NCBI RefSeq assembly: GCF_036053395.1
Contig: NZ_CP107942.1
Coordinates: forward strand, 6,218,501 to 6,282,500
Source of the DNA: Actinoplanes sp. NBC_00393
Lineage (GTDB): Bacteria > Actinomycetota > Actinomycetes > Mycobacteriales > Micromonosporaceae
DNA: 64,000 nt
Direction: 5' to 3'
Position numbers and translations under genes: made by a program. Shown here piece by piece: positions 9,165 through 17,175 of the stretch. Every line of letters starts with the position of its first letter. The stretch's first letter is position 1. The notes beneath the pieces are model-generated. The model saw nothing but the letters and a program-made list of their open reading frames with translations, had not been told where the DNA came from and did no database searches.

Positions 9165-9434
9165 ATGACGGACACGATGGTGGTGGAGCTCGGACTGCAG
9201 GCCATGAGCGTTGCGGCGAAGATGTCGGCGCCGGTGCTGCTGACCGCCCTGGCGGTCGGATTCGCGATCTCGCTGTTCCAGTCGGTGACCCAGATCCAGG
9301 AGGCGACGCTCTCCTTCGTGCCGAAGGCGGTGGCGATCGGTGCGGCGCTGCTGCTCTGCGGCAACTGGATGCTGCGGGAGATGATGACGTACACGGAGCA
9401 GTTGTTCGAGAAGCTGCCGGCCCTGCTGGGCTGA
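9165..9434 (+). CDS. fliQ: Flagellar export apparatus protein FliQ (orphan)
   Basis: Small two-span membrane protein of the flagellar/type III export gate. The 89-aa product aligns end to end with typical FliQ: E-L-G-x2-A-M start, [23 protein letters not shown], the family hallmark [12 protein letters not shown], a second span ([16 protein letters not shown]) and the LPALLG end. Length is exactly typical. ATG 9165 is used; an ATG two codons upstream (9159) is also possible, and no strong ribosome site is seen. No other flagellar gene lies in the window: it stands alone between pdxT and pdxS and ends in its own terminator. Flagellated zoospores of Actinoplanes make a FliQ plausible, but its partners must be elsewhere. 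Confidence 0.9.
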   Translation: MTDTMVVELGLQAMSVAAKMSAPVLLTALAVGFAISLFQSVTQIQEATLSFVPKAVAIGAALLLCGNWMLREMMTYTEQLFEKLPALLG

Positions 9435-9445
9435 CCCGTACCAAG

Positions 9446-9472
9446 AAGGCCGTCCCTCGGGGCGGCCTTTTT
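9446..9472 (+). terminator. Intrinsic terminator after fliQ
   Basis: AAGGCCGTCCC pairs with GGGGCGGCCTT (one G-U pair) and is followed by TTTTT, the best canonical rho-independent terminator in the window, 11 bp after the fliQ stop. Confidence 0.85.
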
Positions 9473-9539
9473 CGTGTCTGGTTTCGCGTCCGGTTCGTGT
9501 CTGGTTTCGCGTCCGGCTCGCGTCCGGTTTCGTGTCCGG
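9471..9539. repeat. 11/12-bp minisatellite behind fliQ
   Basis: Two perfect 23-bp copies (9471-9493 and 9494-9516) are each built from two 11/12-bp half units of the form TTCGYGTCYGG, and two more half units follow (to 9539). The tract begins inside the T-run of the fliQ terminator and ends about 100 bp before pdxS. Confidence 0.85.
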
Positions 9540-9594
9540 GTAAAGCAGGCCACCGGCAGGTCGATTGGCTATCGGAAGGGCCGTTGCAGCTTCG

Positions 9595-9600
9595 TAGGAT
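9595..9600 (+). promoter_or_regulatory. pdxS: Possible -10 element of pdxS
   Basis: TAGGAT fits the actinobacterial TANNNT -10 pattern 39 bp before the pdxS start. No convincing -35 hexamer is seen at the right distance, so this is weak. Confidence 0.3.
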
Positions 9601-9639
9601 CCCGTTTACCGACAACCCCGCACGAGGAGCCGAAACCCC

Positions 9640-10536
9640 ATGTCTGAGAACCAGCCCGCCATCGGGACCGCCCGCGTCAAGCGCGGCATGGCGGAGATGC
9701 TCAAGGGCGGCGTGATCATGGACGTGGTCAACGCCGAGCAGGCGAAGATCGCCGAGGACGCCGGCGCCGTCGCGGTCATGGCCCTGGAGCGGGTGCCGGC
9801 CGACATCCGCGCGCAGGGCGGTGTGTCCCGGATGTCCGACCCCGACATGATCGACGGGATCATCAACGCGGTCTCCATCCCGGTGATGGCCAAGGCCCGC
9901 ATCGGCCACTTCGTCGAGGCCCAGGTGCTGCAGTCGCTCGGCGTCGACTACGTGGACGAGTCCGAGGTGCTGACGCCCGCCGACTACGCCAACCACATCG
10001 ACAAGTGGCAGTTCACCGTGCCGTTCGTCTGCGGCGCCACCAACCTGGGCGAGGCACTGCGCCGGATCACCGAGGGCGCGGCGATGATCCGCTCCAAGGG
10101 CGAGGCCGGCACCGGCGACGTCTCGAACGCCACCACCCACATGCGCAAGATCCGCGCCGAGATCCGCCGGCTGCAGACCCTGCCCGAGGACGAGCTGTAC
10201 GTCGCCGCCAAGGAGCTGCAGGCCCCGTACGAGCTGGTCAAGGAGGTAGCAGAGGCCGGCAAGCTGCCGGTGGTGCTGTTCACCGCCGGCGGTATCGCCA
10301 CCCCCGCCGACGCCGCCATGATGATGCAGCTCGGCGCCGAGGGCGTGTTCGTCGGCTCCGGCATCTTCAAGTCCGGCAACCCGGCCCAGCGCGCCGCCGC
10401 GATCGTCAAGGCCACCACGTTCCACGACGACCCCGACGTGATCGCCAAGGTCTCCCGCGGCCTGGGCGAGGCCATGGTCGGCATCAACGTCGAGGACGAG
10501 CCGGTCCCCCACCGCCTCTCCGAGCGCGGCTGGTAA
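9640..10536 (+). CDS. pdxS: Pyridoxal 5'-phosphate synthase subunit PdxS
   Basis: Synthase that builds PLP from ribose 5-phosphate, glyceraldehyde 3-phosphate and ammonia, forming a 24-mer with PdxT. The 298-aa beta/alpha barrel has [19 protein letters not shown], the lysine-bearing [14 protein letters not shown] and [10 protein letters not shown] blocks, and the phosphate-binding [23 protein letters not shown] is preceded by GAGGAG. It is transcribed away from pdxT, 620 bp apart, so the two subunits need separate promoters here. Confidence 0.97.
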   Translation: MSENQPAIGTARVKRGMAEMLKGGVIMDVVNAEQAKIAEDAGAVAVMALERVPADIRAQGGVSRMSDPDMIDGIINAVSIPVMAKARIGHFVEAQVLQSLGVDYVDESEVLTPADYANHIDKWQFTVPFVCGATNLGEALRRITEGAAMIRSKGEAGTGDVSNATTHMRKIRAEIRRLQTLPEDELYVAAKELQAPYELVKEVAEAGKLPVVLFTAGGIATPADAAMMMQLGAEGVFVGSGIFKSGNPAQRAAAIVKATTFHDDPDVIAKVSRGLGEAMVGINVEDEPVPHRLSERGW

Positions 10537-10548
10537 CGCCGGCATCCC

Positions 10549-10574
10549 AGGGCCCCGCCTCCCAGCGGGGCCCT
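10549..10574 (+). terminator. Hairpin terminator after pdxS
   Basis: AGGGCCCCGC (10549-10558) and GCGGGGCCCT (10565-10574) form a perfect 10-bp stem with a 6-nt loop, 13 bp after the pdxS stop. Confidence 0.75.
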
Positions 10575-10579
10575 TCCCA

Positions 10580-10828
10580 CATGCGGCGCCTCCAGCCCTT
10601 CCGGGGCACGCACGACCCCGCCCCGCCCCGCCGAACGGTCGCCATGAGCGCGCGGCCACCGCCGAGCGTGGCAAACCGCCCAAGATCGGCGCGGTACGCG
10701 GCGGCGGGGAATCGGCTGGCCGGCTGGCTGTCAGGGCTGCTTCCGCAAGCGCGAAACGACACTGAGCGCCAGCCGGATGGAGAGCTGGGGGAGGGCTGGG
10801 CGGCCGCTGCCAGGGCTGCTTCCGCGGG
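10580..10828. other. Intergenic stretch without a supported gene
   Basis: Between pdxS and the G-rich repeats. An open frame from ATG 10644 to 10850 would give 68 residues but has no ribosome site and arginine/alanine-rich composition with no recognisable feature, so it is not called. Nothing else seen. Confidence 0.5.
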
Positions 10829-10990
10829 GGCGACCGAAGGCTGGAGGTGAGCGCGACCGGGGGCCGGGGTGGGAGCGACCGGGGGCTGGCGGGTGAGCGA
10901 CCGGGGCTGGGGGTGAGCGCGACTGAGGGCTGGGGGTGGGCGCGACCCGGGGCCGGGGTGGCGCGACTGAGGGCTGCGGGTGGGGCTGGG
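10829..10990. repeat. G-rich degenerate tandem repeats
   Basis: About seven imperfect 20-25-bp units of the type GAGCGCGACCGGGGGCTGGGG run up to the 3' end of the LemA-like gene. The plus strand has closely spaced runs of three to six G, which could form G-quadruplexes; the transcript of the PIM operon (minus strand) would carry the C-rich strand. Positioned between convergent pdxS and the PIM operon. Confidence 0.75.
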
Positions 10991-10993
10991 TGG

Positions 10994-11542
10994 TTAGACC
11001 GGGGCGGTGGGGAGGATGCCTTCGGGCGGGTGGGTGGGGGTGGGGACGACCACGGGTGGGAGGTCGGGGAGGACAGGTTCGACGATGTCGAAGTACTCCG
11101 GGCGAGGGTGGCGCCGGGTCAGGCCGAGCACCCGCACCAGCGGGCGGCGGCGGGCGCTGAGGGCGTCGCGTACCGAGTCGGTGTGTACCTGGCGGGCCAG
11201 CACGACCCGGCGGCTGGTGGCGATCAGCGTGCGGGCGGCGCCGTCGGCCGGGTTGAGGTCGACGTTCTGGAGCTGGCGGGTGAGGTCGTTCTCCGCGGTC
11301 TCGCGGTCGCCGGGTTCGGCGTCGAGCGCCAGCCGGGCGGCGGCGTAGAGCTCGACCGAGTCACCCTGTTCGGCGACGACGGCGGCCGCGGCCGCGCGGC
11401 GCATCAGATGCGCGTCCAGGGCGCGCTCGGCCGCTGCCGCCCGCAGATGCAGGCGCTCCACTCGCTGAGCGGTCCAGCCGAGGTACGCCGAGAAGATCGC
11501 GGCCAGCACGACGACTCCCACCACCCACCACATGCGGGGCAT
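10994..11542 (-). CDS. LemA-like single-span membrane protein
   Basis: Last gene of the PIM operon, 25 bp after pimA. The 182-aa product has an N-terminal membrane span (MWWVVGVVVLAAIFSAYLGW) followed by an amphipathic helical region (QRVERLHLRAAAAERALDAHLMRRA) that resembles the LemA fold, and a proline-rich C-terminus. In M. tuberculosis the same position holds a membrane protein (Rv2609c) with an added Nudix domain; no Nudix box is visible here. Start could be 11542 or 11533; neither has a strong ribosome site. Function unknown. Confidence 0.75.
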   Translation of the reverse strand: MPRMWWVVGVVVLAAIFSAYLGWTAQRVERLHLRAAAAERALDAHLMRRAAAAAVVAEQGDSVELYAAARLALDAEPGDRETAENDLTRQLQNVDLNPADGAARTLIATSRRVVLARQVHTDSVRDALSARRRPLVRVLGLTRRHPRPEYFDIVEPVLPDLPPVVVPTPTHPPEGILPTAPV

Positions 11543-11567
11543 CGTAGTGCCGGAATGTGTCGAGCAG

Positions 11568-12722
11568 TTACGTGCCCTGACCGTGGTCGGCCCACTCGTC
11601 GTCGAGAACGCGCCCGTCGGTGGCCTCGATCGCGGTGGCGTAGACCTCCAGCACCCGGTTGGCCACGCTGGGCCAATCGAACGTCGCGACGACGGTACGA
11701 GCGCACGACGCCAGATCCGCCCGACGGTGTGGATCATCGAGCAGATCGCCGAGCAGTGTGGTGAGCGCCACCTGGTCACCGGTGGGGAAGAGGGCGCCGG
11801 CCCGCCCGCCGTCCAGCACCCGGCGGAACGCGTCCAGGTCGCTGGCGGCGATCGCGGCGCCGGCCGCCATCGCCTCGGTGAGGATCATGCCGAAGCTCTC
11901 GCCACCGGTGTTCGGCGCCACGTAGACGTCGACGCTGCGCAGCATCCGGGCCTTGTCCGCCTCGGAGACCAGGCCCAGGAACTCCACCCGGTCGTGCAAC
12001 TCGGGCGGGATGTCGTCGTACAGCTCGTCGCGGTCGCCCGGGCCGGCCACGAGCAGGCGGAGCCCGGGTCGTTGCCGAGCGAGTGACACGTACGCCGTAC
12101 GCAGCAGGGGGAAGCCCTTGCGAGGCTCGGTGAACCGGCCGAGGAAGCCCAGCGCACCGCCCTCGCCGGGCCATCCCGGCAAAGGCGCAGCCGAGGCGAA
12201 CTTGGCGACCGCGACCCCGTTGGGGATCTCCACCGCGCCGCCGCCGAGGTGTTCGACGTGGACCTTGCGGGCCAGTTCGCTGACCGCGATCCGCGCGGTG
12301 ATCTTCTCGACCACCGGCTGGACGAACGGCTGCGCGGCGGACAGGAACCGGGAGCGGGTCATCGCGGTGTGGAAGGTGGCGACGACCGGGCCGCGAGCGG
12401 AGAGGACGGCCAGGAAGGAGAGGCTGGGCGAGATCGGCTCGTGCACGTGCAGCACGTCGAACTGCCCCTTGGCCAGCCAGCGCCGCACCCGGGCCGTGGA
12501 GATCGGGCCGAAGGTGATCCGGGCGACCGAGCCGTTGTACGGCAGCGGGACGGCCCGCCCCGCCGGCACCACGTAGGGCGGCAGTTCGGCGTCGTCGTCG
12601 GCGGGCGCCAGGACGCTCACCTCGTGACCGAGACCGATCAGCGCCTCCGCCAGGTCCATGATGTGGTTCTGCACACCGCCCGGGACGTCGAACGAGTAGG
12701 GCGAGACGATCCCGATCCGCAC
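11568..12722 (-). CDS. pimA: Phosphatidylinositol alpha-mannosyltransferase PimA
   Basis: GDP-mannose-dependent GT4 enzyme that adds the first mannose to phosphatidylinositol at the inner face of the membrane, starting PIM/lipoglycan synthesis. The 384-aa product begins VRIGIVSPYSFDVPGGVQNHI with the glycine-rich acceptor loop, then DVLHVHEP, IPNGV, LGRFTEPRKG, and the donor-site EX7E block APNTGGESFGMILTEAMA. GTG at 12722 follows TAGGAGG. It sits downstream of pgsA and patA in the order conserved in mycobacteria. Confidence 0.95.
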   Translation of the reverse strand: MRIGIVSPYSFDVPGGVQNHIMDLAEALIGLGHEVSVLAPADDDAELPPYVVPAGRAVPLPYNGSVARITFGPISTARVRRWLAKGQFDVLHVHEPISPSLSFLAVLSARGPVVATFHTAMTRSRFLSAAQPFVQPVVEKITARIAVSELARKVHVEHLGGGAVEIPNGVAVAKFASAAPLPGWPGEGGALGFLGRFTEPRKGFPLLRTAYVSLARQRPGLRLLVAGPGDRDELYDDIPPELHDRVEFLGLVSEADKARMLRSVDVYVAPNTGGESFGMILTEAMAAGAAIAASDLDAFRRVLDGGRAGALFPTGDQVALTTLLGDLLDDPHRRADLASCARTVVATFDWPSVANRVLEVYATAIEATDGRVLDDEWADHGQGT

Positions 12723-12730
12723 GAATCCTC

Positions 12731-13597
12731 CTAGAGCCAGAGCTTCTGGAGCATGTGCCAGTCCTGCGGGTGGTCGGCGATGCCGGCCGCGAACGCGTCG
12801 GCGAGCTGCTGGGTGGTCTGTCTGACACGCTCGTCGAGCGGGCCCTCGGTGGGCGGGGTGATCGGCCGCATCTTCGCCATCGTGCGCTTCTCGTCGAACC
12901 ACAGGTCGACCGCGAAGATCGGCGCGCCGGTGCGGATCGCCAGGATGGCCGGTCCGGCCGGCATCCGGGTACGCCCGCCGAAGAACTCCACCTCGACCCC
13001 GGCCCGGGACAGGTCCCGATCGGCGAGCAGCGGCACCACCCAGCCCTTGTTCAGGTGCTCGCTCAGCACGTCGAGCGGTGCGCGTTCGCCACCGGTGAGG
13101 GGCAACACCTTCATGCCGAGCTTTTCCCGGTACGCCAGGAACTGCTCGAACACCGCCTCGGGCTTGAGCCGCTCGGCGACGGTGATCATCGGCCAGTCGT
13201 GCGAGACCACCCACGCCCCGGCGACGTCCCAGTTCGCCACGTGCGGCAGCGCCAGCACCACCCCGTGACCGTCGGCGACCGCCTTCTTCAACTGCTGGTA
13301 GCTCTCCGGCAGCATGAAGAACCCGTCCAGGAACTGCTCGCGGGTCTGCGACGGCAGGCGGAACGCCTCCATCCAGTAGCGCGCGTAGGAGCGCAGCCCG
13401 TCGCGGACCAGGGTGTCCGGCATGTCCGGGCCGGCCACCTGCTGCAGGTTGCGCCGCAGCCGCTGGGTGCCCGGGCCGTTGGCTTTCCACGCCCGGTCGG
13501 CGACCGTGGTGAAGAGCTTGCGGGCGACCGGCAGCGGCAGCGCGCGGATCACCCGCCAGCCGGCCGCGTAACCGAGCTCGATCAGCCGGTCCTTCAC
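12731..13597 (-). CDS. patA: Phosphatidylinositol mannoside acyltransferase (PatA/LpxL-HtrB type)
   Basis: Membrane-associated acyltransferase that in mycobacteria (Rv2611c) transfers palmitoyl to the mannose added by PimA. The 288-aa product has the LpxL/HtrB family layout with the catalytic H-x4-D block LALPHVANWDVAGAW and the acceptor/phosphate motifs LADRDLSRAGVEVEFFGG. GTG at 13597 overlaps the pgsA stop by 4 bp, which fixes the start. pimA follows 8 bp downstream. Confidence 0.93.
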   Translation of the reverse strand: MKDRLIELGYAAGWRVIRALPLPVARKLFTTVADRAWKANGPGTQRLRRNLQQVAGPDMPDTLVRDGLRSYARYWMEAFRLPSQTREQFLDGFFMLPESYQQLKKAVADGHGVVLALPHVANWDVAGAWVVSHDWPMITVAERLKPEAVFEQFLAYREKLGMKVLPLTGGERAPLDVLSEHLNKGWVVPLLADRDLSRAGVEVEFFGGRTRMPAGPAILAIRTGAPIFAVDLWFDEKRTMAKMRPITPPTEGPLDERVRQTTQQLADAFAAGIADHPQDWHMLQKLWL

Positions 13598-14211
13598 GCC
13601 GCCGGTTCCTTGACGTCCGAGCGGGCCGCGCTGACCAGCCGCTGGAAGACGGTGAACAGCGACAGCGCGGCGAGCACGCAGAGCGCCGCGGGCAGGCCCC
13701 AGTCCAGGCCGGCCGCGCCGAGCAGGCCGCCGACACCGACGATGAGCAGCCGCTCGAGCCGCTCGGCGATCCCGACGTCGGCGTTGAGCCCGAGGCTCTG
13801 CGCGCGGGCCTTCACGTACGAGACGACCTGTCCGGCGACCAGGCTGATCAGGGCGGCGACGACGCCCCACCAGATGCCCTCGGTGGCCAGGTAGTAGGTG
13901 ACCGCCCCGAACACGGCGCCGTCGGCGAGGCGGTCCATGGACGAGTCGAGGAGTGCCCCGAATTTCCCGTTACCACCCCGCATGCGGGCCATTGTGCCGT
14001 CCAGGGCATCGGTGAGCGCGCAGGCGGTTACGATCACCGTGCCCCAGAAGAGGTGGCCGAGGGCACCGAAGTAGGAGCCGATCAGCACCCCGACGGTGCC
14101 GGCGACGGTTACCGCGTTGGGTGTGACCCCGATGCGGAGCAGGAAGCGTGCGACCGGGTTGACGCCGTACGCGACGACGGCACGGGCCGTAGTTTGAACG
14201 ATCTTTGCCAT
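13594..14211 (-). CDS. pgsA: Phosphatidylinositol phosphate synthase (CDP-alcohol phosphatidyltransferase)
   Basis: Integral membrane enzyme joining CDP-diacylglycerol to inositol 1-phosphate. The 205-aa product carries the complete CDP-alcohol motif D68-x2-D71-G72-x2-A75-R76-x8-G85-x3-D89-x3-D93 and about six hydrophobic spans. ATG 14211 has GGTGAG upstream and gives MAKIVQTT; an upstream in-frame ATG (14262) lacks support. The inositol specificity is inferred from the following patA and pimA genes. First gene of the PIM operon, divergent from the EF-G-like gene. Confidence 0.94.
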   Translation of the reverse strand: MAKIVQTTARAVVAYGVNPVARFLLRIGVTPNAVTVAGTVGVLIGSYFGALGHLFWGTVIVTACALTDALDGTMARMRGGNGKFGALLDSSMDRLADGAVFGAVTYYLATEGIWWGVVAALISLVAGQVVSYVKARAQSLGLNADVGIAERLERLLIVGVGGLLGAAGLDWGLPAALCVLAALSLFTVFQRLVSAARSDVKEPAA

Positions 14212-14427
14212 GGCCGTCTCACCATAACGGCGTGCGACCAGCGGTGGTACGGCCCAGGCCACTGGTTGGCCGTATCGTCACCATCCGGCACAGTTCGGAG
14301 CAGTGCCTGCCGCGCGGCGGAAAACCGAAGAAAAGCGGGGATGAGGGTCCTTGCGGCGGATACATGCCCGGGTGTGGGATTTGCAGAACAGCGGCGTAAC
14401 GAACGGGAAACGACGGGAGCGCTCGGC

Positions 14428-16590
14428 ATGGCGCAGAAGACTTCGGAGAAGGGAAATGCCGGCGCGTCCGCGCCGGTGGTGACAGACCCCGGCAGAGTAC
14501 GCAACGTGGTGCTGGTGGGGCACTCGGGTTCCGGGAAGACGACCCTGGTCGAGGCGCTGCTCGCCGCCACGGGCACGATCCCGCGGGCGGGCACGGTCGC
14601 CGACGGCACCACGGTCACCGATCACGATCCGGCGGCGGTCCGCCAGCAGCGCTCGGTCGCGCTGGCCTGCGCACCGCTCATGCACGGCGACGTCAAGATC
14701 AATTTGTTGGACACCCCCGGCTACGCCGACTTCGTCGGGGAGCTTCGGGCCGGCCTGCGCGCGGCGGACGCCGCGCTCTTCGTCGTCTCCGCGGTGGACG
14801 GGGTGGACGACTCCACCACCGCGCTGTGGGACGAGTGCGCCGCGGTCGGCATGCCGCGGGCGGTGGCGATCACCCGGCTCGACCATCCGCGCGCCGATTA
14901 CGAGGAGACCCTGCAGGACTGCCAGGAGGCGTTCGGCGAGAACGTGCTTCCCATCTACCAGCCGATGCTCGGCGACGACGGTCAGTCGATCGCCGGCCTG
15001 CTCGGGCTGGTCACGCTGCGAGTGCTGGACTATTCGCAGGGCTACCCGCCGCGGGCGGGCGAGGCCGAGCCGGAGCATCTGAACCCGATCGCCGACGACC
15101 GGAACACACTCATCGAGGGGATCATCGCCGAGAGCGAGGACGAGACCCTGATGGACCGGTATCTCGGCGGGGAGCTGATCAGCACCGAGGCGCTCGTACC
15201 GGACCTGGAGAAGGCGGTCGCGCGGGGCAACTTCTACCCGGTCATCCCGGTCTGTGCGGGCACCGGCGTCGGTCTGGACGCGCTGCTCGACGGCCTGGTC
15301 GGCGCCGCGCCGACGCCGCTGGAACATGAACTGCCGGTGGTCACCGGGGTGGACGGCTCACCGCGCCCGCCGCTGACCTGCGACCCGGACGGACCGTTGG
15401 TCGCCGAGGTGGTGCGCACCACGATCGACCGGCACGTCGGCCGGGTCTCGCTGGTCCGGGTCTTCTCCGGCACCCTGCGGCCGGACCAGACGCTGCACGT
15501 CTCCGGGCACGGCCTGGCCGAGCGCGGCCACCCCGACCACGACGCCGACGAGCGGGTGGCGCACGTCTACTCCCCGCTCGGCGCGCAGCTGCGCGAGGTC
15601 CCGCAGGCGATCGCCGGCGACCTCTGCGCGATCACCAAGTCCGGCAGCGCGGAGACCGGCGACACGCTCTCCAGCAAGGACAACCCGCTGCTGATGGCGC
15701 CGTGGACGATGCCCGAGCCGCTGCTGCCGATCGCGGTGGTGGCCAAGACCCGCTCCGACGAGGACAACCTGGCGAAGAACCTGGCCCGGCTGGTCGCCGG
15801 CGACCCCACGCTGCGCCTGGAGCGCAACCCGGAGACCCACCAGTTGGTGCTCTGGACGATGGGCGAGTCCCACGCCGACGTGGTGCTGGACCGGCTCCGC
15901 TCCGGCGGCGTCGAGCTGGACACCGAGCCGGTCAAGGTGGCGCTGCGGGAGACCTTCGGCGCCGCGGCGCAGGGTCACGGCCGGCACGTCAAGCAGTCCG
16001 GCGGCCACGGGCAGTACGCGGTCTGCGACATCCGCGTGGAGCCGCTGCCGCGCGGCGAGGGTTTCCAGTTCGTCGACAAGGTGGTCGGCGGCGCGGTGCC
16101 GCACAACTACATCCCGTCGGTGGAGAAGGGCGTCCGCGCCCAGCTGGAACGCGGTCTGGCCGCCGGCTACCCGGTGGTCGACCTGAAGGTCACGCTCTAC
16201 GACGGCAAGGCGCACAGCGTGGACTCCTCCGACGCGGCCTTCCAGACGGCCGGCTCGCTGGCGCTGCGCGCCGCGGCCGAGAGCGGCCAGATCACGCTGC
16301 TGGAGCCGGTCGACGAGATCGAGGTACGGGTACCCGAGTCCTACGTCGGTGCGGTGATGAGTGACCTGTCCGGCCGGCGCGGACGGCCCCAGGGCAGCGA
16401 GTCCGGCGCGGCGGGCGAGGCCAGCACGGTGCGGGCCGAGGTGCCCGCCACCGAACTGGTCCGGTACGCCGTGGAGCTGCGCGCACTGACCTCCGGCACC
16501 GGCACGTTCACCCGCCGGTATCTGCGGCACGAGCCGATGCCCGCCCACCTGGCCGACGCGGTCCGCAAGGAGCACGCGGCGTCCAGGTAG
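14428..16590 (+). CDS. Elongation factor G-like GTPase (FusA2 type)
   Basis: 720-aa translational GTPase with the five-domain EF-G layout: G1 GHSGSGKTT (31-39), G3 DTPGY (95-99), domain II after about 310, and domains III-V with GQYAVCDIRVEP and SHADVVLDRLRSGGV. The G4 motif is TRLD (149-152) where classical EF-G has NKxD, so guanine recognition may differ. This fits the second, EF-G-like paralogue found in many actinobacteria, whose role is unsettled. ATG 14428 has GGGAG 9 nt upstream. It lies in opposite orientation between pgsA and HIT, genes adjacent in mycobacteria. Confidence 0.92.
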   Translation: MAQKTSEKGNAGASAPVVTDPGRVRNVVLVGHSGSGKTTLVEALLAATGTIPRAGTVADGTTVTDHDPAAVRQQRSVALACAPLMHGDVKINLLDTPGYADFVGELRAGLRAADAALFVVSAVDGVDDSTTALWDECAAVGMPRAVAITRLDHPRADYEETLQDCQEAFGENVLPIYQPMLGDDGQSIAGLLGLVTLRVLDYSQGYPPRAGEAEPEHLNPIADDRNTLIEGIIAESEDETLMDRYLGGELISTEALVPDLEKAVARGNFYPVIPVCAGTGVGLDALLDGLVGAAPTPLEHELPVVTGVDGSPRPPLTCDPDGPLVAEVVRTTIDRHVGRVSLVRVFSGTLRPDQTLHVSGHGLAERGHPDHDADERVAHVYSPLGAQLREVPQAIAGDLCAITKSGSAETGDTLSSKDNPLLMAPWTMPEPLLPIAVVAKTRSDEDNLAKNLARLVAGDPTLRLERNPETHQLVLWTMGESHADVVLDRLRSGGVELDTEPVKVALRETFGAAAQGHGRHVKQSGGHGQYAVCDIRVEPLPRGEGFQFVDKVVGGAVPHNYIPSVEKGVRAQLERGLAAGYPVVDLKVTLYDGKAHSVDSSDAAFQTAGSLALRAAAESGQITLLEPVDEIEVRVPESYVGAVMSDLSGRRGRPQGSESGAAGEASTVRAEVPATELVRYAVELRALTSGTGTFTRRYLRHEPMPAHLADAVRKEHAASR

Positions 16591-16634
16591 GCCATGCCTT
16601 CAGAGGTGCCATGCCTTCAGAAAGGCCATGCCTT
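16591..16634. repeat. 17-bp tandem repeat at the junction of convergent genes
   Basis: GCCATGCCTT begins at 16591, 16608 and 16625, an exact 17-bp period, with the following CAGA also conserved in the first two units. The third unit is the 3' end of the HIT coding region (codons AKAWPF and stop), so the array seems to have grown from that gene's end into the 26-bp gap. Confidence 0.85.
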
Positions 16635-17135
16635 GGTGAACAGGTCGCGGGTATCGGTGAGCACCTGCGGCACCACCTTGGTCCGGCCGATCACCGGCAT
16701 GAAGTTGGCGTCGCCGCCCCACCGGGGCACCACGTGCTGGTGCAGGTGGGCGGCGATGCCCGCGCCGGCGATCGCGCCCTGGTTCATCCCGATGTTGAAG
16801 CCGTGCGGACTGCTGGTGGAGCGGATCACCCGCATCGCCGTACGCGTGAACGCCGCCACCTCGACCGTCTCGTCCTCGGTGAGCTCGGTGTAGTCGGCGA
16901 CGTGCCGATACGGGCAGATCAGCACGTGCCCGGGGTTGTACGGATACAGGTTCAGCACCGCGTAGACCAGGGTGCCCCGCGCCACGACCAGGCTGTCCGC
17001 CTCGGGCAGGCCGGGCGCCACGCAGAACGGGCAGCCGGCGGGCCGGTCGGCGCCGGAGATGTAGGTCATCCGGTGCGGCGTCCAGAGCCGCTCCAGGCCG
17101 TCCGGTTCGCCGGTCTCCGCCCGCTGCTCGTCCAC
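16617..17135 (-). CDS. HIT-family diadenosine tetraphosphate phosphorylase
   Basis: 172-aa histidine-triad protein with the catalytic HLHQHVVPRW near residue 130 and the CPFC zinc pair near 35. The mycobacterial orthologue in the same locus (Rv2613c, between thrS and pgsA) is an Ap4A phosphorylase, so cleavage of dinucleoside polyphosphates is the likely role. GTG at 17135; ribosome site weak. It follows thrS by 40 bp, fitting disposal of Ap4A made by aminoacyl-tRNA synthetases. Confidence 0.92.
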   Translation of the reverse strand: MDEQRAETGEPDGLERLWTPHRMTYISGADRPAGCPFCVAPGLPEADSLVVARGTLVYAVLNLYPYNPGHVLICPYRHVADYTELTEDETVEVAAFTRTAMRVIRSTSSPHGFNIGMNQGAIAGAGIAAHLHQHVVPRWGGDANFMPVIGRTKVVPQVLTDTRDLFTKAWPF

Positions 17136-17175
17136 GCACCGAATCCTATGCGCGGACGAGCGGCGGGTGCAGAAC

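Noticed and set aside
9028..10683. 551-aa open frame antisense to pdxS
   Set aside because: Mirror of a certain gene in high-GC DNA; histidine/glycine/aspartate-rich translation without domains.
10644..10850. 68-aa open frame after pdxS
   Set aside because: No ribosome site, compositionally biased, and it runs into the G-rich repeats.
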